The notes beneath the pieces were generated by a model. It was not told where the DNA came from, did not search any database, and was given only the letters and a program-made list of their open reading frames with translations. The translations under genes and the position numbers were made by a program. DNA of 23,489 nt, taken from assembly GCA_910584605.1 (NCBI GenBank), contig CAJUAW010000031.1, forward strand, positions 1 through 23,489, written 5' to 3'. Shown piece after piece: positions 1 to 10,700 of the stretch; within the stretch, counting starts at the first letter, position 1, and the number at the start of each line of letters is the position of its first letter. The DNA comes from an uncultured Oscillospiraceae bacterium. GTDB lineage: Bacteria; Bacillota_A; Clostridia; Oscillospirales; Oscillospiraceae.

Positions 1-1242
1 ATCAACTTTAAAACCCTGGCGCAAGAAGTAAAAGATGATATTGTAAGATGGCGTCATGATTTTCATGCCGATCCGGAGCTGTCCTTCCATGAGGTCAATA
101 CCTCCCGGAAGATTGCAGAGGCCCTCCGGAAGATTGGTTATACGAATGTCCGCGTTGGAATTCCGCACTGTCCCGAGACTGGGGTAGTGGCGGATTTGAA
201 CCCCGGCAAACCTGGAAGGTGTATTGTGCTTCGTGCAGACATGGACGCGCTTCCAATACAAGAGGAGACCAGCCTGCCCTACACCTCGCAGAATCATGGC
301 GTAGCCCACGCCTGCGGCCACGATTCTCATATGGCTATGCTGTTGGGAGCGGCAAAGATTTTGTTCCCCCTTCGCAGCCAGATCAACGGAAATATACGCT
401 TTATTTTCCAGCCGGGTGAGGAGTATTTGCTCAGTGATATGTGCCCGTCACTCAGCGACGCATGTTCAAAGCCGGGTGCACGGATTCTGGTGGAGGAGGA
501 CGATGTCATGGACGGAGTAGACGCCGTTTTTGGCATCCATGTTTGGGGAACCCTCCCTTCCGGTGTGATTCACTATGTGCCCGGACCCTTTATGACCACG
601 AATCTGATTGTCAATATGGAGGTAACGGGCGTGGGAGGGCATGGCGCCATGCCGCACACCTGTATCGACCCAGTGGTAGCCGCTTGCCAGATCATTTCCG
701 CCTGGCAGACCATTATAAGCCGAGAGATCGATCCGCAGGAAGCCGCCGTGCTGACGGTAGGCAGCATCAACGTGGACTCCAAAACCTATAATGTAATCCC
801 GGAGCGGGTGTCGGTTATTGCCGGGGCCCGGACCTATGATGAAACGGTACGTGAGTATATCAAACAGCGCATGCAGGAAATTGCGGAGAGGGTTGCCAAA
901 GGAATGCGGGTTAAAATATCCTTCACGGCCTCCAGCGGCGTCCCGCCGGTGCGAAACGACGAGGTGTTTACAATGCAGGCCGTCCAGTCCATAACGGAAG
1001 CGATTGGAGCGGAACATGTAGCATGTACCAAGCCTGTTGCGGCCTCAGAGGATTTCTCCTGGTATCAGAAGATCGTACCTGGGGCGCTTATGTTCCTAGG
1101 CGTCGGAAATGAAGAAAAGCGCACCAATTTTGCGCAGCATCATCCTCAATTTAATTCGGATGACGAGGCATTGCCCAATGGAACAGCCAGTCTGGCTGCA
1201 GTAGCGTATGGGTTTATTAACCAATCAGTGGATATAGGTTGA
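1..1242 (+). CDS. M20-family amidohydrolase/metallopeptidase (5' end cut by window edge)
   Basis: The frame is open from base 1 to the TGA at 1240-1242, giving 413 visible residues; the true start lies just outside the window. The first in-window start-like codon (GTG 187) is internal, because the upstream residues (RRHDFHADPELSFHE-like segment: WRHDFHADPELSFHE) are typical of the family N-terminus. Visible family motifs are LRADMDALPIQEET, HACGHDSHM (metal-binding His/Asp), QPGEE (catalytic Glu) and a late HH pair. M20D enzymes hydrolyse N-acyl amino acids, aminobenzoyl-glutamate or hippurate-type amides with two divalent metals in the cytoplasm. The substrate cannot be assigned from sequence. 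Relative to common members there is an acidic stretch after QPGEE (LLSDMCPSLSDACSKPGAR) that looks like an insertion. No neighbour in the window helps define the pathway. Family assignment is secure, exact activity is not. Confidence 0.93.
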   Translation: MNFKTLAQEVKDDIVRWRHDFHADPELSFHEVNTSRKIAEALRKIGYTNVRVGIPHCPETGVVADLNPGKPGRCIVLRADMDALPIQEETSLPYTSQNHGVAHACGHDSHMAMLLGAAKILFPLRSQINGNIRFIFQPGEEYLLSDMCPSLSDACSKPGARILVEEDDVMDGVDAVFGIHVWGTLPSGVIHYVPGPFMTTNLIVNMEVTGVGGHGAMPHTCIDPVVAACQIISAWQTIISREIDPQEAAVLTVGSINVDSKTYNVIPERVSVIAGARTYDETVREYIKQRMQEIAERVAKGMRVKISFTASSGVPPVRNDEVFTMQAVQSITEAIGAEHVACTKPVAASEDFSWYQKIVPGALMFLGVGNEEKRTNFAQHHPQFNSDDEALPNGTASLAAVAYGFINQSVDIG

Positions 1243-1306
1243 TGAGCCACGGGTAAACATGATAAAATCCAAAGGGATTTTTGACGCTCTCCTTATCAAT
1301 TTTTAA

Positions 1307-1349
1307 ATGCCGCTAAGCCTTGATTTTTCAAGGGTTCGCGGCATTTTTT
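1307..1349 (+). terminator. Rho-independent terminator of the amidohydrolase gene
   Basis: A long hairpin has outer arms ATGCCGC/GCGGCAT and inner arms CCTTGA/TCAAGG, separated by a 4-nt mismatch region on each side, and is followed directly by a run of six T. It lies 64 bases after the stop codon. Confidence 0.85.
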
Positions 1350-1697
1350 CTGTCAGGGGGGAAGCTCACATAAGCAGTAAATCCTCGTCCTGTCTGGACG
1401 GTCCGGATAGGCAGCACGGACATAGAAGGGGAATTGTTTTAGGTGGGGAGATGCTTAGATGAATGAGTTTTTATATCGTCTGCTTATTCCGGATGTCACA
1501 CAAAAACTTGATTTACAACGCTTTGGTGAAAAGGGTTTGCTCGATATAATTTTTGAGCGTTCTCCGATGCTGCTTTATGTTACTACGTTCATGCAGAAAA
1601 AGAGGACTGCTATCCTATTGGAGATCCGTTGCAGGCTTTTGCTTTTTTGCAGTACCTTGTCATATTATACAATCGCCTGCCGCAACGGAAACGGCAT
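1350..1697. other. Intergenic stretch without a convincing gene
   Basis: This stretch holds short GC-rich inverted repeats around 1388-1425 (for example GTCCG...CGGAC) and a ribosome-binding-like GGGGAG before an ATG at 1459. The frame starting there runs antisense through the tRNA and its terminator, so it is not accepted as a gene. Its first half could be a decayed gene remnant, but no family is recognisable. Confidence 0.4.
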
Positions 1698-1729
1698 AAA
1701 AAGGCAGACTTGCAAATTGCAAGTCTGCC
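1698..1729 (-). terminator. Terminator of the tRNA-Ala transcript
   Basis: Read on the minus strand, a perfect 13-bp stem (GGCAGACTTGCAA with its complement, one unpaired base at the tip) is followed by five T. It begins three bases after the tRNA 3' end, so it is the terminator of a single-tRNA transcript. Confidence 0.9.
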
Positions 1730-1731
1730 AA

Positions 1732-1807
1732 TGGTGGACGATATGGGGATCGAACCCACGACCTCAGCGTTGCGAACGCTGCGCTCTCCCAGCTGAGCTA
1801 ATCGCCC
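1732..1807 (-). tRNA. tRNA-Ala, anticodon CGC
   Basis: This 76-nt gene folds as a full cloverleaf. The acceptor arms are GGGCGAT and ATCGTCC (one G-U pair), the D arm contains GCTCAGCTGGGAGAGC, the anticodon stem is CAGCG/CGCTG with loop TTCGCAA (anticodon CGC, reading the alanine codon GCG), and the T arm is GTGGG-TTCGATC-CCCAT. The CCA end is encoded in the DNA. A CGC isoacceptor fits a GC-rich genome that uses GCG often. Confidence 0.95.
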
Positions 1808-1932
1808 GTATAGGTGGCATCTGAGTTACATACCACATTTTGTAGACTGCTGTGACAACGCGGTACAAATGAACAGGTAAAAAGGCCGCATCAACGGCTG
1901 CTTCATCAAACCGCTTACGAAACAGCTTCTAC

Positions 1933-1960
1933 ATTATATCAGATTTTTGGGAAATGTAAA
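1933..1960 (-). promoter_or_regulatory. Candidate sigma-A promoter for the tRNA-Ala gene
   Basis: On the minus strand TTTACA (1955-1960) and a perfect TATAAT (1933-1938) are separated by 16 bases. Transcription would begin near 1926, giving a leader of about 119 nt that must be processed off the tRNA. Confidence 0.5.
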
Positions 1961-2021
1961 GAGGCTTTTTGATCTTTCTTCAGATTCTGGAGGAAATCTC
2001 CAATCATTTCGCCAAACCGCA

Positions 2022-2050
2022 TTGACATAGCGGGGAAATTCCACTAAAAT
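2022..2050 (+). promoter_or_regulatory. Sigma-A promoter of the NhaC-type antiporter gene
   Basis: TTGACA (2022-2027), a 17-base spacer and TAAAAT (2045-2050) form a near-consensus promoter. The predicted transcription start near 2057 leaves only about 27 nt before the ATG at 2084 and rules out the in-frame TTG at 2060 as start. Confidence 0.85.
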
Positions 2051-2083
2051 AGAAGCGAATTGGGAGAAAAGGGAGGACCTTTT

Positions 2084-3406
2084 ATGGATCAGAGAGAGAA
2101 AAAGCGGAAGCAGAACGCGGCGGCGCTGCTGCCGATTCTGGTGTTTCTGGCGCTGTACTTGGGGATGGGGCTGATTTTTGAATATAGGCTTGGCATTGAG
2201 ATGGCCTTTTATAACATCCCGATTGTCGTGGTGTTTATGGTGGCTCTGTTTGTGGCCTGCCTGCAGAATCGAGCCCTGAGCTTTGATGCCAAGCTGGCGG
2301 TGATGGCCCAAGGCGTTGGGGACAAGAACATTATGACCATGATCCTCATCTTCCTGGTGGCTGGTGTGTTTGTGGGGGTCACCGGGCGCAGCAGCGCGGA
2401 GGCGGTGGCCTATTTTCTGCTGTCCGTTACCCCGGCTTGGGCGTCCGCCGCGGTGCTGTTCATCGCGGCTTGCTTTGTGTCCACGGCGATGGGGACGTCG
2501 GTGGGCACCATCACCCTGATCACTCCGATTGCCGCGGCTGTGGCGAACGTGTCCGGCTTTTCGCTGGCGCTGTGTGTGGGTTCGGTCATGGGCGGAGCGA
2601 TGTTCGGGGATAACCTGTCCTTCATTTCGGATACCACGATTGCCGCCTGCAACACCCAGGGCTGCGCCATGCGGGACAAGTTCCGGGCCAACTTCAAGAT
2701 CGCGCTGCCTGCCGCCGTCGTGACGCTGGCTGTGATTCTGGTCCGGTCCCTGAATGCCGGGGTGGGAGCCATCGATATCCCCGACTACAACCTGCTGCTG
2801 CTGATTCCCTATGTGCTGGTGCTCATCGGGGGGATTGCCGGGCTGAATGTCTTCGTGGTGCTGATTGTGGGCATTCTGGCGGGGGTGGCCATTGTGCTGC
2901 TCACCGGGACCATCGACTTTATGGGCTTGCTGGGGGGCATGGGCTCCGGCGCGGCGGGGATGTTTGAGACCATTATGGTCACCATCCTGGTATCCGCCAT
3001 GTGCGCGCTGATCCGGGAGTTCGGCGGCTTTGAGGCTCTGCTGGCTTTTATCCGCCGGGTGTTTCGGGGCCGCGTGGGCGGACGTTTGGGCGTGGGTTTG
3101 CTGGTGGGCGCCATGGACATTGCCACGGCCAACAATACAGTCGCCATCGTGATGGCCGGTCCCATCGCCAAGGAGATCAGCGAGGAGTACCACATCACCC
3201 CGAAGGAGTCCGCCTCGCTGCTGGACACCTTCTCCTGCATCTTCCAGGGGGTTATTCCCTACGGCGCTCAGATGCTGGTGGCCATCTCGGCCTCGGGGGG
3301 AGCGGTGTCCGCCTTCCAGATTATGCCCTGCCTGTACTACCCCTACCTGCTGGCGGCGGCTTCCCTGGTCTACATCCTGGTGGGAGCGGGCAAACGGAAG
3401 GTTTGA
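2084..3406 (+). CDS. NhaC-family Na+/H+ antiporter (membrane)
   Basis: This 440-residue, highly hydrophobic protein has about ten to twelve membrane segments. The hallmark of the family, GDNLSFISDTTIAA, lies near residue 180, and a second conserved region (ATANNTVAIVMAGPIAKEI) comes near residue 350. NhaC-type carriers exchange cytoplasmic Na+ for external H+ (or metabolite pairs such as malate/lactate in relatives) and support pH and sodium homeostasis. The start is ATG 2084, seven bases after GGGAGG; the TTG at 2060 falls at the predicted transcription start. The gene stands alone between its own promoter and a strong hairpin, so it is monocistronic. The ion pair cannot be read from sequence, and related organic-anion exchangers remain possible. 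Confidence 0.88.
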   Translation: MDQREKKRKQNAAALLPILVFLALYLGMGLIFEYRLGIEMAFYNIPIVVVFMVALFVACLQNRALSFDAKLAVMAQGVGDKNIMTMILIFLVAGVFVGVTGRSSAEAVAYFLLSVTPAWASAAVLFIAACFVSTAMGTSVGTITLITPIAAAVANVSGFSLALCVGSVMGGAMFGDNLSFISDTTIAACNTQGCAMRDKFRANFKIALPAAVVTLAVILVRSLNAGVGAIDIPDYNLLLLIPYVLVLIGGIAGLNVFVVLIVGILAGVAIVLLTGTIDFMGLLGGMGSGAAGMFETIMVTILVSAMCALIREFGGFEALLAFIRRVFRGRVGGRLGVGLLVGAMDIATANNTVAIVMAGPIAKEISEEYHITPKESASLLDTFSCIFQGVIPYGAQMLVAISASGGAVSAFQIMPCLYYPYLLAAASLVYILVGAGKRKV

Positions 3407-3429
3407 CCTCCCAGCGTTTTGAAGCATAC

Positions 3430-3466
3430 AAACAGATCCCTGGCGGCAGCTGCCAGGGATCTGTTT
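3430..3466 (+). terminator. Terminator after the antiporter gene
   Basis: A perfect 15-bp stem (AAACAGATCCCTGGC and its complement) encloses a 7-nt loop and ends in TTT. The T-run is short, but flanking A and T bases lengthen the helix. It separates this gene from dgt. Confidence 0.75.
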
Positions 3467-3583
3467 CGGCCTTTCGGAGGGGGGACCAGGGAAGGGTGAA
3501 AAATTTTTTTCGAAAAAAGAGGAATCCAGAGAGTTTTTTCGTATAAGTAATCGTAACAACAAACGGAGAGGGAGGGCTTGCCC

Positions 3584-4588
3584 ATGACGCTGCGTGAACA
3601 GCTCCAGGAGCGGGAGGAGGCCGTACTGGCACCCCTGGCCTGCCGGTCATCCCAGAGCCGGGGCCGGGCGAGGCCGGAGGAGGAGTGTGCGGTCCGCACC
3701 CCCTTTCAGCGGGACACCGACCGCATCGTTTATTCAAAAGCCTTCCGGCGGCTGAAGCACAAGACCCAGGTGTTCCTCCAGCCGGAGGGGGACCACTACC
3801 GCACCCGGATGACCCACACCCTGGAGGTCAGCCGTATCGCCCGCGCCATGGCCCGGGCCCTGTTTTTGAACGAGGACCTCACCGAGGCCATTGCCCTGGG
3901 CCACGACCTGGGCCACACCCCCTTTGGCCACGCGGGGGAGCGGCTGCTCAACGAGGTCATGCCCGGCGGTTTTGCCCACTACGAGCAGTCGGTCCGGGTC
4001 GTGGAGCGGCTGGAAAAGGGGGGCGAGGGCCTGAACCTCACCTGGGAGGTGCGCAACGGCATCCTGTGCCACACCAAGGGGACGCCCGCCGCCACGCTGG
4101 AGGGACAGATTGTCCGTCTGGCCGACCACATCGCCTACATCAACCACGACATTGAGGACGCTCTGCGGGGCGGGATCATCTACCCCATCGACATTCCCCT
4201 GGAGATCTCCAGCCTGCTGGGCTTTTCCCACAGCGCCCGAGTGAACGCCCTGGTCGTCGACGCCGTCCAGGCCAGTCTGGGGCAGGGGGAAATCCGGCAG
4301 TCCCCGGAGGTGGGGGAGGCTATGCTGGCCCTGAAGAGCTTCATGTTTGAGCACGTATATACCAACCCCATGGCCAAGGGGGAGGAGGGCAAGGCCCAGG
4401 ACATGCTGCGCCAGCTCTTTGAGCATTTTCAAAAATATCCGGACGGACTGCCGGCGGACTTCCAGACCATCCGGGCGGAGGAAGGGGTGGACCGGGCGGT
4501 ATGCGACTACATTGCCGGCATGACCGACCCCTTCGCAGTGGAGATGTTTAAGGAGATTTTCATCCCCAAGGGCTGGACGGTGCTGTAA
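3584..4588 (+). CDS. dgt: dGTPase-like HD-domain deoxynucleotide triphosphohydrolase
   Basis: This 334-residue protein carries the HD metal-dependent phosphohydrolase signature: RMTHTLEVSRIAR (first His), then GHDLGHTPFGHAGE (HD pair plus further ligands), preceded by the conserved TPFQRDTDRIVYSKAFRRLKHKTQVF. Such enzymes cleave dNTPs to the nucleoside and tripolyphosphate in the cytoplasm, controlling the dNTP pool. The start is ATG 3584 behind GGAGAGGGAGGG; an in-frame TTG at 3578 is too close to that site to be preferred. It is the first gene of a dgt-dnaG-rpoD cluster common in Clostridia. The 3467-3583 leader is A/T-tract rich (AATTTTTTTCGAAAAAAG) with a TATAAG at 3542, but no convincing -35 box is visible. 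Confidence 0.92.
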   Translation: MTLREQLQEREEAVLAPLACRSSQSRGRARPEEECAVRTPFQRDTDRIVYSKAFRRLKHKTQVFLQPEGDHYRTRMTHTLEVSRIARAMARALFLNEDLTEAIALGHDLGHTPFGHAGERLLNEVMPGGFAHYEQSVRVVERLEKGGEGLNLTWEVRNGILCHTKGTPAATLEGQIVRLADHIAYINHDIEDALRGGIIYPIDIPLEISSLLGFSHSARVNALVVDAVQASLGQGEIRQSPEVGEAMLALKSFMFEHVYTNPMAKGEEGKAQDMLRQLFEHFQKYPDGLPADFQTIRAEEGVDRAVCDYIAGMTDPFAVEMFKEIFIPKGWTVL

Positions 4589-4634
4589 TTGGGATATTTT
4601 TTCCGAAAAACGGATACAAATAGGGGGGAAAACA

Positions 4635-6397
4635 TTGCCGGTTCCGAATCAATTTGTGGACGAGCTCCTGTCCCGGACCGATATTGTAGATCTGGTGTCA
4701 GAGTCGGTGCGGCTGACGAAGAAGGGGAACAGCTGGTGGGGCTGCTGTCCCTTTCACGGGGAAAAAACGCCCTCCTTCCATGTGCTGCCCGACCGGCAGA
4801 TGTTCAAGTGCTTCGGCTGCGGCAAGGGAGGCGGCGCCATCAAGTATGTGATGGAGCTGGAGAACCTGCCCTTCCAGGAAGCGGTGGCGGTGCTGGCCAA
4901 GCGGGCCGGGATGCCGGTGCCCGAGTTCAAGGGAGCGTCGCCGGGGGCCCGGCAGCGGCGGGAGAAGATTTTAGAGATCAACAAACAGGCCGCCCGGACC
5001 TTCCACCGCTGGCTCAACGGCCCAGAGGGGAAGGAGGGCTTGGACTACCTTCAGAAGCGGGGGCTGTCCAGGGCTACCCGGACCGCCTTCGGCCTGGGCT
5101 TCGCGCCCGACCGGTGGGACGCCCTGATCAACGAGATGGCCGGTTTGGGCTACGACAAGCGGGACCTGCTGGACGTCGGTCTGGTGGTCAGCACGGATCA
5201 CGGCCGCATCTATGACCGCTTCCGCAACCGGGTGATGTTTCCCATCATCGATGTTCGAGGCGATGTGATCGGCTTCGGCGGCCGGGTGATGGACAACTCC
5301 ACCCCTAAGTACCTGAACTCCCCGGACACTCCGGTGTACAACAAGAGCCGCAATGTCTTTGCTCTGAACCGGGCAAAGACCTCCAAGGCGGGTCAGGTGA
5401 TCCTGACGGAGGGGTATATGGACACCATTGCCCTGCACCAGGCGGGGTTTGATAGCGCGGTGGCATCCCTGGGCACCGCCCTGACGGAGGAACACGGCAT
5501 GCTGCTGGCCCGATACTTCAAGGAGGCGGTCATCGCCTACGACGGCGACGGGGCGGGGGTAGCCGCCGCCCAGCGGGCCATCCCCCTGCTGGAGAAGGCG
5601 GGGCTGAAGGTCAAGGTGCTTCAGATGAAGGGGGCCAAGGACCCGGATGAGTTTATCAAAGCCTACGGCCGGGAGGCGTTTGCCCAGCTGCTGGACCAGA
5701 GCGAGAACCAGGTGGACTACCGCTTGGCCCAGGTCCAGAAGAAGTACGACCTCACCGACGACAGCCAGCGGGTGGCCTTCCTCCAGGAGGCGGCTCAGCT
5801 GGTGTCGGGCCTCCACAGCGCGGTGGAGCGGGAGATCTACGGCGGGCACGCCGCGCGGACGGCGGGCGTATCCCCTGAGACCATGAAGCTGGAGGTGGAG
5901 CGGGTCCTGAAAGGCCGCCTGCGCAAGGCACGGAAGCAGCGGGAGCGTCAGGACCTGGACCCGGCCCAGCTCCAGCCCAGAGCCAGGAGCCTGCGGTATG
6001 ACAATGTGACCTCCGCCCTGGCGGAGGAGGGGCTGATCCGCCTGCTCATCCTGGACCCCGGCCTGCTGAACCGGATGGACGGCATCACCGGGGAGGATTT
6101 TTCCTCCCCGCTGCTGGCTCGGGCCTTCGACCGCCTGCGGGAGCGGGCGGCGGCGGGGCTGTCCACCCAGCTGGACGCCCTGGCCGGGGAGTTCTCCGGC
6201 GAGGAGATGGACCATCTGGTCCAGGTGGCCCTCAAGCCCGAGTCGGTGGCCAACAGCGATCAGTCCATCCCGGACTACATATCCCTGATCCGCGGCGAAA
6301 AGCTGCTGAGAGAGGGAGGGGCCGGACAGCGCAGCGAGCTGCTGCTGGCCGTACAGAGACAAGTGCAGCAGAAGAAAGCATATATGGAGGAGAAGAA

Positions 6398-6401
<4 letters not shown>
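4635..6401 (+). CDS. dnaG: DNA primase
   Basis: The 588-residue protein has the three primase domains in order. The N-terminal CHC2 zinc-binding domain has C38, H41, C59 and C62 (CCPFHGEKTPSFHV...FKCFGCGKGGG). The Toprim catalytic core has EGYMD at residue 259 and DGDGAG at about 303, which bind the catalytic metals. The C-terminal DnaB-helicase-binding region covers roughly the last 150 residues. It synthesises RNA primers at the replication fork. The start is a TTG at 4635, six bases after GGGGGG; no ATG fits before the conserved FVDELLSRTDIVDLV. The gene overlaps rpoD by four bases (ATGA), implying translational coupling. The length is normal for the family. Confidence 0.97.
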
Positions 6402-7711
<1,310 letters not shown>

Positions 7712-7769
7712 GCGGCCCAAAGCGTGCCAGCCTTCAGACACTAAGAAAACAAAAAAGGAGTGTTTATAG

Positions 7770-10700
7770 ATGGCAGAGGAAAAAAACATGAACCAGGAAC
7801 CCTTCGACCAGGATTCGGTGATGATCTACATCGATCCCAAGGTGATGAGCAGCTTGAACGATATGGCGGAGAAGAAGCAGGAGGACCTGAAGGCCCTTCA
7901 GGAGGCCGCGGAGGACGGCGACCTGGACGCCCAGTACCGCCTGGGCCGCAGCTACTACTTTGGGGATGACGGCGCGCCCAAGGACGGGGAAAAGGCGTTT
8001 TACTGGTTCCAGAAGGCCGCCGAGGGGGACAGCATCGCCGCCCAGTACTACCTGGGCGTGTGTTACAGCCGGAGCGTGGGCACAGAGAAGGATATAGCCC
8101 GTGCGGTGGAGCTGTTCACCGCTGCCGCCGACGAGGGCTATGCGCCCGCCATGACCGAGCTGGGCCTGTGCTATGAGCTGGGCCAGGGAGTGGAGATGGA
8201 CAAGGGGCGGGCCGCCGAGCTCTACCAGGAGGCCGCCGACCAGGACTACGCCCCCGCCCAGTGCAACCTGGGCTACTTCTACTACCAGGGCATTTTCTTC
8301 GAGGAGAACAACACGGCGGCGGCGGAGCTGTTCGCCAAATCCGCCCAGCAGGGCTACCCCCGTGCTCAGGTGCTGATGGGGGAGTGCTTTGAGAACGGCT
8401 ACGGGGTGGAGAAGGACGTGGACAAGGCCCTGGAGCTCTACCGGGCCGCCTACGACCAGCACTACCCCGACGGAGCCTGCACTCTGGGGCTGTGCTACGA
8501 GTCGGGCGTCGGGGTGGAGGAGGACAAGGCCAGGGCGGTGGAGCTGTATCAGGAGGCGGCCGATCAGGGCTTTCCGCCGGCTATGTGCAACCTGGGCTTC
8601 TGCTACTACATAGGGATTGGTGTGGAGGAGAATCAGGAGAAGGCGGTGGAGTGGTTCACCAAGGCCGCGGAGCGGGAGTATCCCAGAGCCATGTTCCTGC
8701 TGGGCGAGTGCTACGACCGGGGCTACGGCGTGGAGCAGAACTATGACCGGGCCGTCAAGCTGTACCAGCTGGCGGCGGACAAGGAGTACACCTCCGCGTT
8801 CTGTTCCCTGGGCTTGTGCTATGAGCTGGGCCAGGGCGTGGAGGAGGACAAGGCCAAGGCGGTGGAGCTGTACCGCTGGGCCGCGGAGCGGGGCATGCCC
8901 CGGGCCCAGTGCAACTTGGGCTTCTGCTACTACACTGGCATCGGCGTGGAGGAGGACGAGGCGGAGGCCGTCCGGTGGTTTGAGAAGGCGGCGGAGGAGG
9001 AGTACCCCCGTGCCATGCAGCTGCTGGCGGAGTGCTATGAGAACGGCTACGGCGTGGAAAAGAACATCGACAAGGCGGTGGAGCTGTACGTCAAGTCCAG
9101 CGAGTCCGGCTACCCGCCCGCCCTGTGCAATCTGGGCCTGTGCTACGAGCTGGGCACCGGTGTGGAGATGGACAAGGCCAAGGCGGTGGAGCTGTACCGT
9201 CAGGCGGCGGAGCGGGGGGACGCCAGGGCCCAGTGCAACCTGGGCTACTGCTACTACACCGGCATCGGCGTGGAGGAGGACAACGAGCAGGCGTTCCAGT
9301 GGTTCGCCAAGTCTGCGGAGGACGGCTACGCCCGCGCGATCCAGCTGTTGGGCGAGTGCTACGACCGGGGCTACGGCGTGGAGCCGGATGTGGAGAAGGC
9401 CGTCCAGCTCTACCAGCAGGCCAGCGACAAGGGGAACGTCCCCGGTATGTGTGCCCTGGGCCTGTGCTACGAGCTGGGCCGGGGCATCCAGGAGGACAAG
9501 GACAAGGCCAGGGAGCTCTACCTCAAGGCCGCGGAGCGGGGCTATCCCCGTGCGCAGTGCAACCTGGGCTTTTTCTACTACCAGGGCATCGGGGTGAAGG
9601 AGGACGACCAGGAGGCGGTCAAGTGGTTCCAAAAGGCCGCCGGGCAGGACTACCCCCGCGCCATGCAGCTGCTGGGCGAGTGCTATGAGAACGGCTACGG
9701 CGTGGAGAAGGACCTGACCAAGGCGGTGGAGCTGTACACCAAGGCGCACCAGGCGGGCTATGTTCCCGCCACCTGCGCCCTTGGCGTCTGCTACGAGTAC
9801 GGAGACGGGGTGGAACGGGATCTGTCCAAGGCGGTGGAGCTGTACCGTCAGGCGGCGGAGCAGGGCTATCCCAGAGGCCAGTGCAACCTGGGGTACTGTT
9901 ACTACCAGGGAGTCGGCGTCGCGGAGGACGACGGGGAGGCCGCCAAGTGGTTCGCCAGGGCGGCGGAACAGGAGTATCCCCGGGCGATGTGCCTGCTGGC
10001 GGAGTGCTATGAGGATGGCAACGGCCTGGAGAAGGACACTGACAAGGCGCTGATGTGGTATCGGAAGGCCGCTGAGGAGGGCTATCCCCCCGCCCAGTGC
10101 AGTTTGGGCGTCTGCTACTACCAGGGCATCGGGGTGGAGGAGGACAACGACCAGGCCGTTTACTGGTTCGAGAAGGCCGCCGCGAGGGGCTATCCCCGCG
10201 CTGTACAGCTGCTGGGCGAGTGCTATGAGAACGGCTACGGCGTGGCGAAGAACATCCAGAAGGCGGTGGAGCTGTACCAGGAGGCCCATGCCAGCGGAAA
10301 TCCTTCGGCCACCTGCTCCCTGGGGCTGTGCTATGAGCTGGGCATGGGGGTCCAGGAGGACAAGGCACGTGCGGTGGAGCTGTACCGTCAGGCGGCGGAG
10401 CGGGGCCTGTCCCGTGCCCAGTGCAATCTGGGCTTCTGCTTCTATGAGGGCATCGGCGTAGTGGTGGATTACGATCAGGCATTCTATTGGTTCCGGCAGT
10501 CCGCCGAACAGGGGAACTACCGAGGACTTTGCATGCTGGGCCTGTGCTACGAGCTGGGCCGGGGCGTGATGGAGGACACGCAGAAGGCGGTTCAGTATTA
10601 CCGCCAGGCCGCCGCCGGCGGCAGTGTGGCCGGGATGTGCAACCTGGGCTACTGCTACTACACCGGCATCGGCGTGGATGTGGACGAGGCGGAGGCTGTG

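Noticed and set aside
1459..1824. 121-codon open frame
   Set aside because: It runs antisense through the complete tRNA-Ala gene and its terminator, so its second half is a shadow; the first half has no recognisable family.
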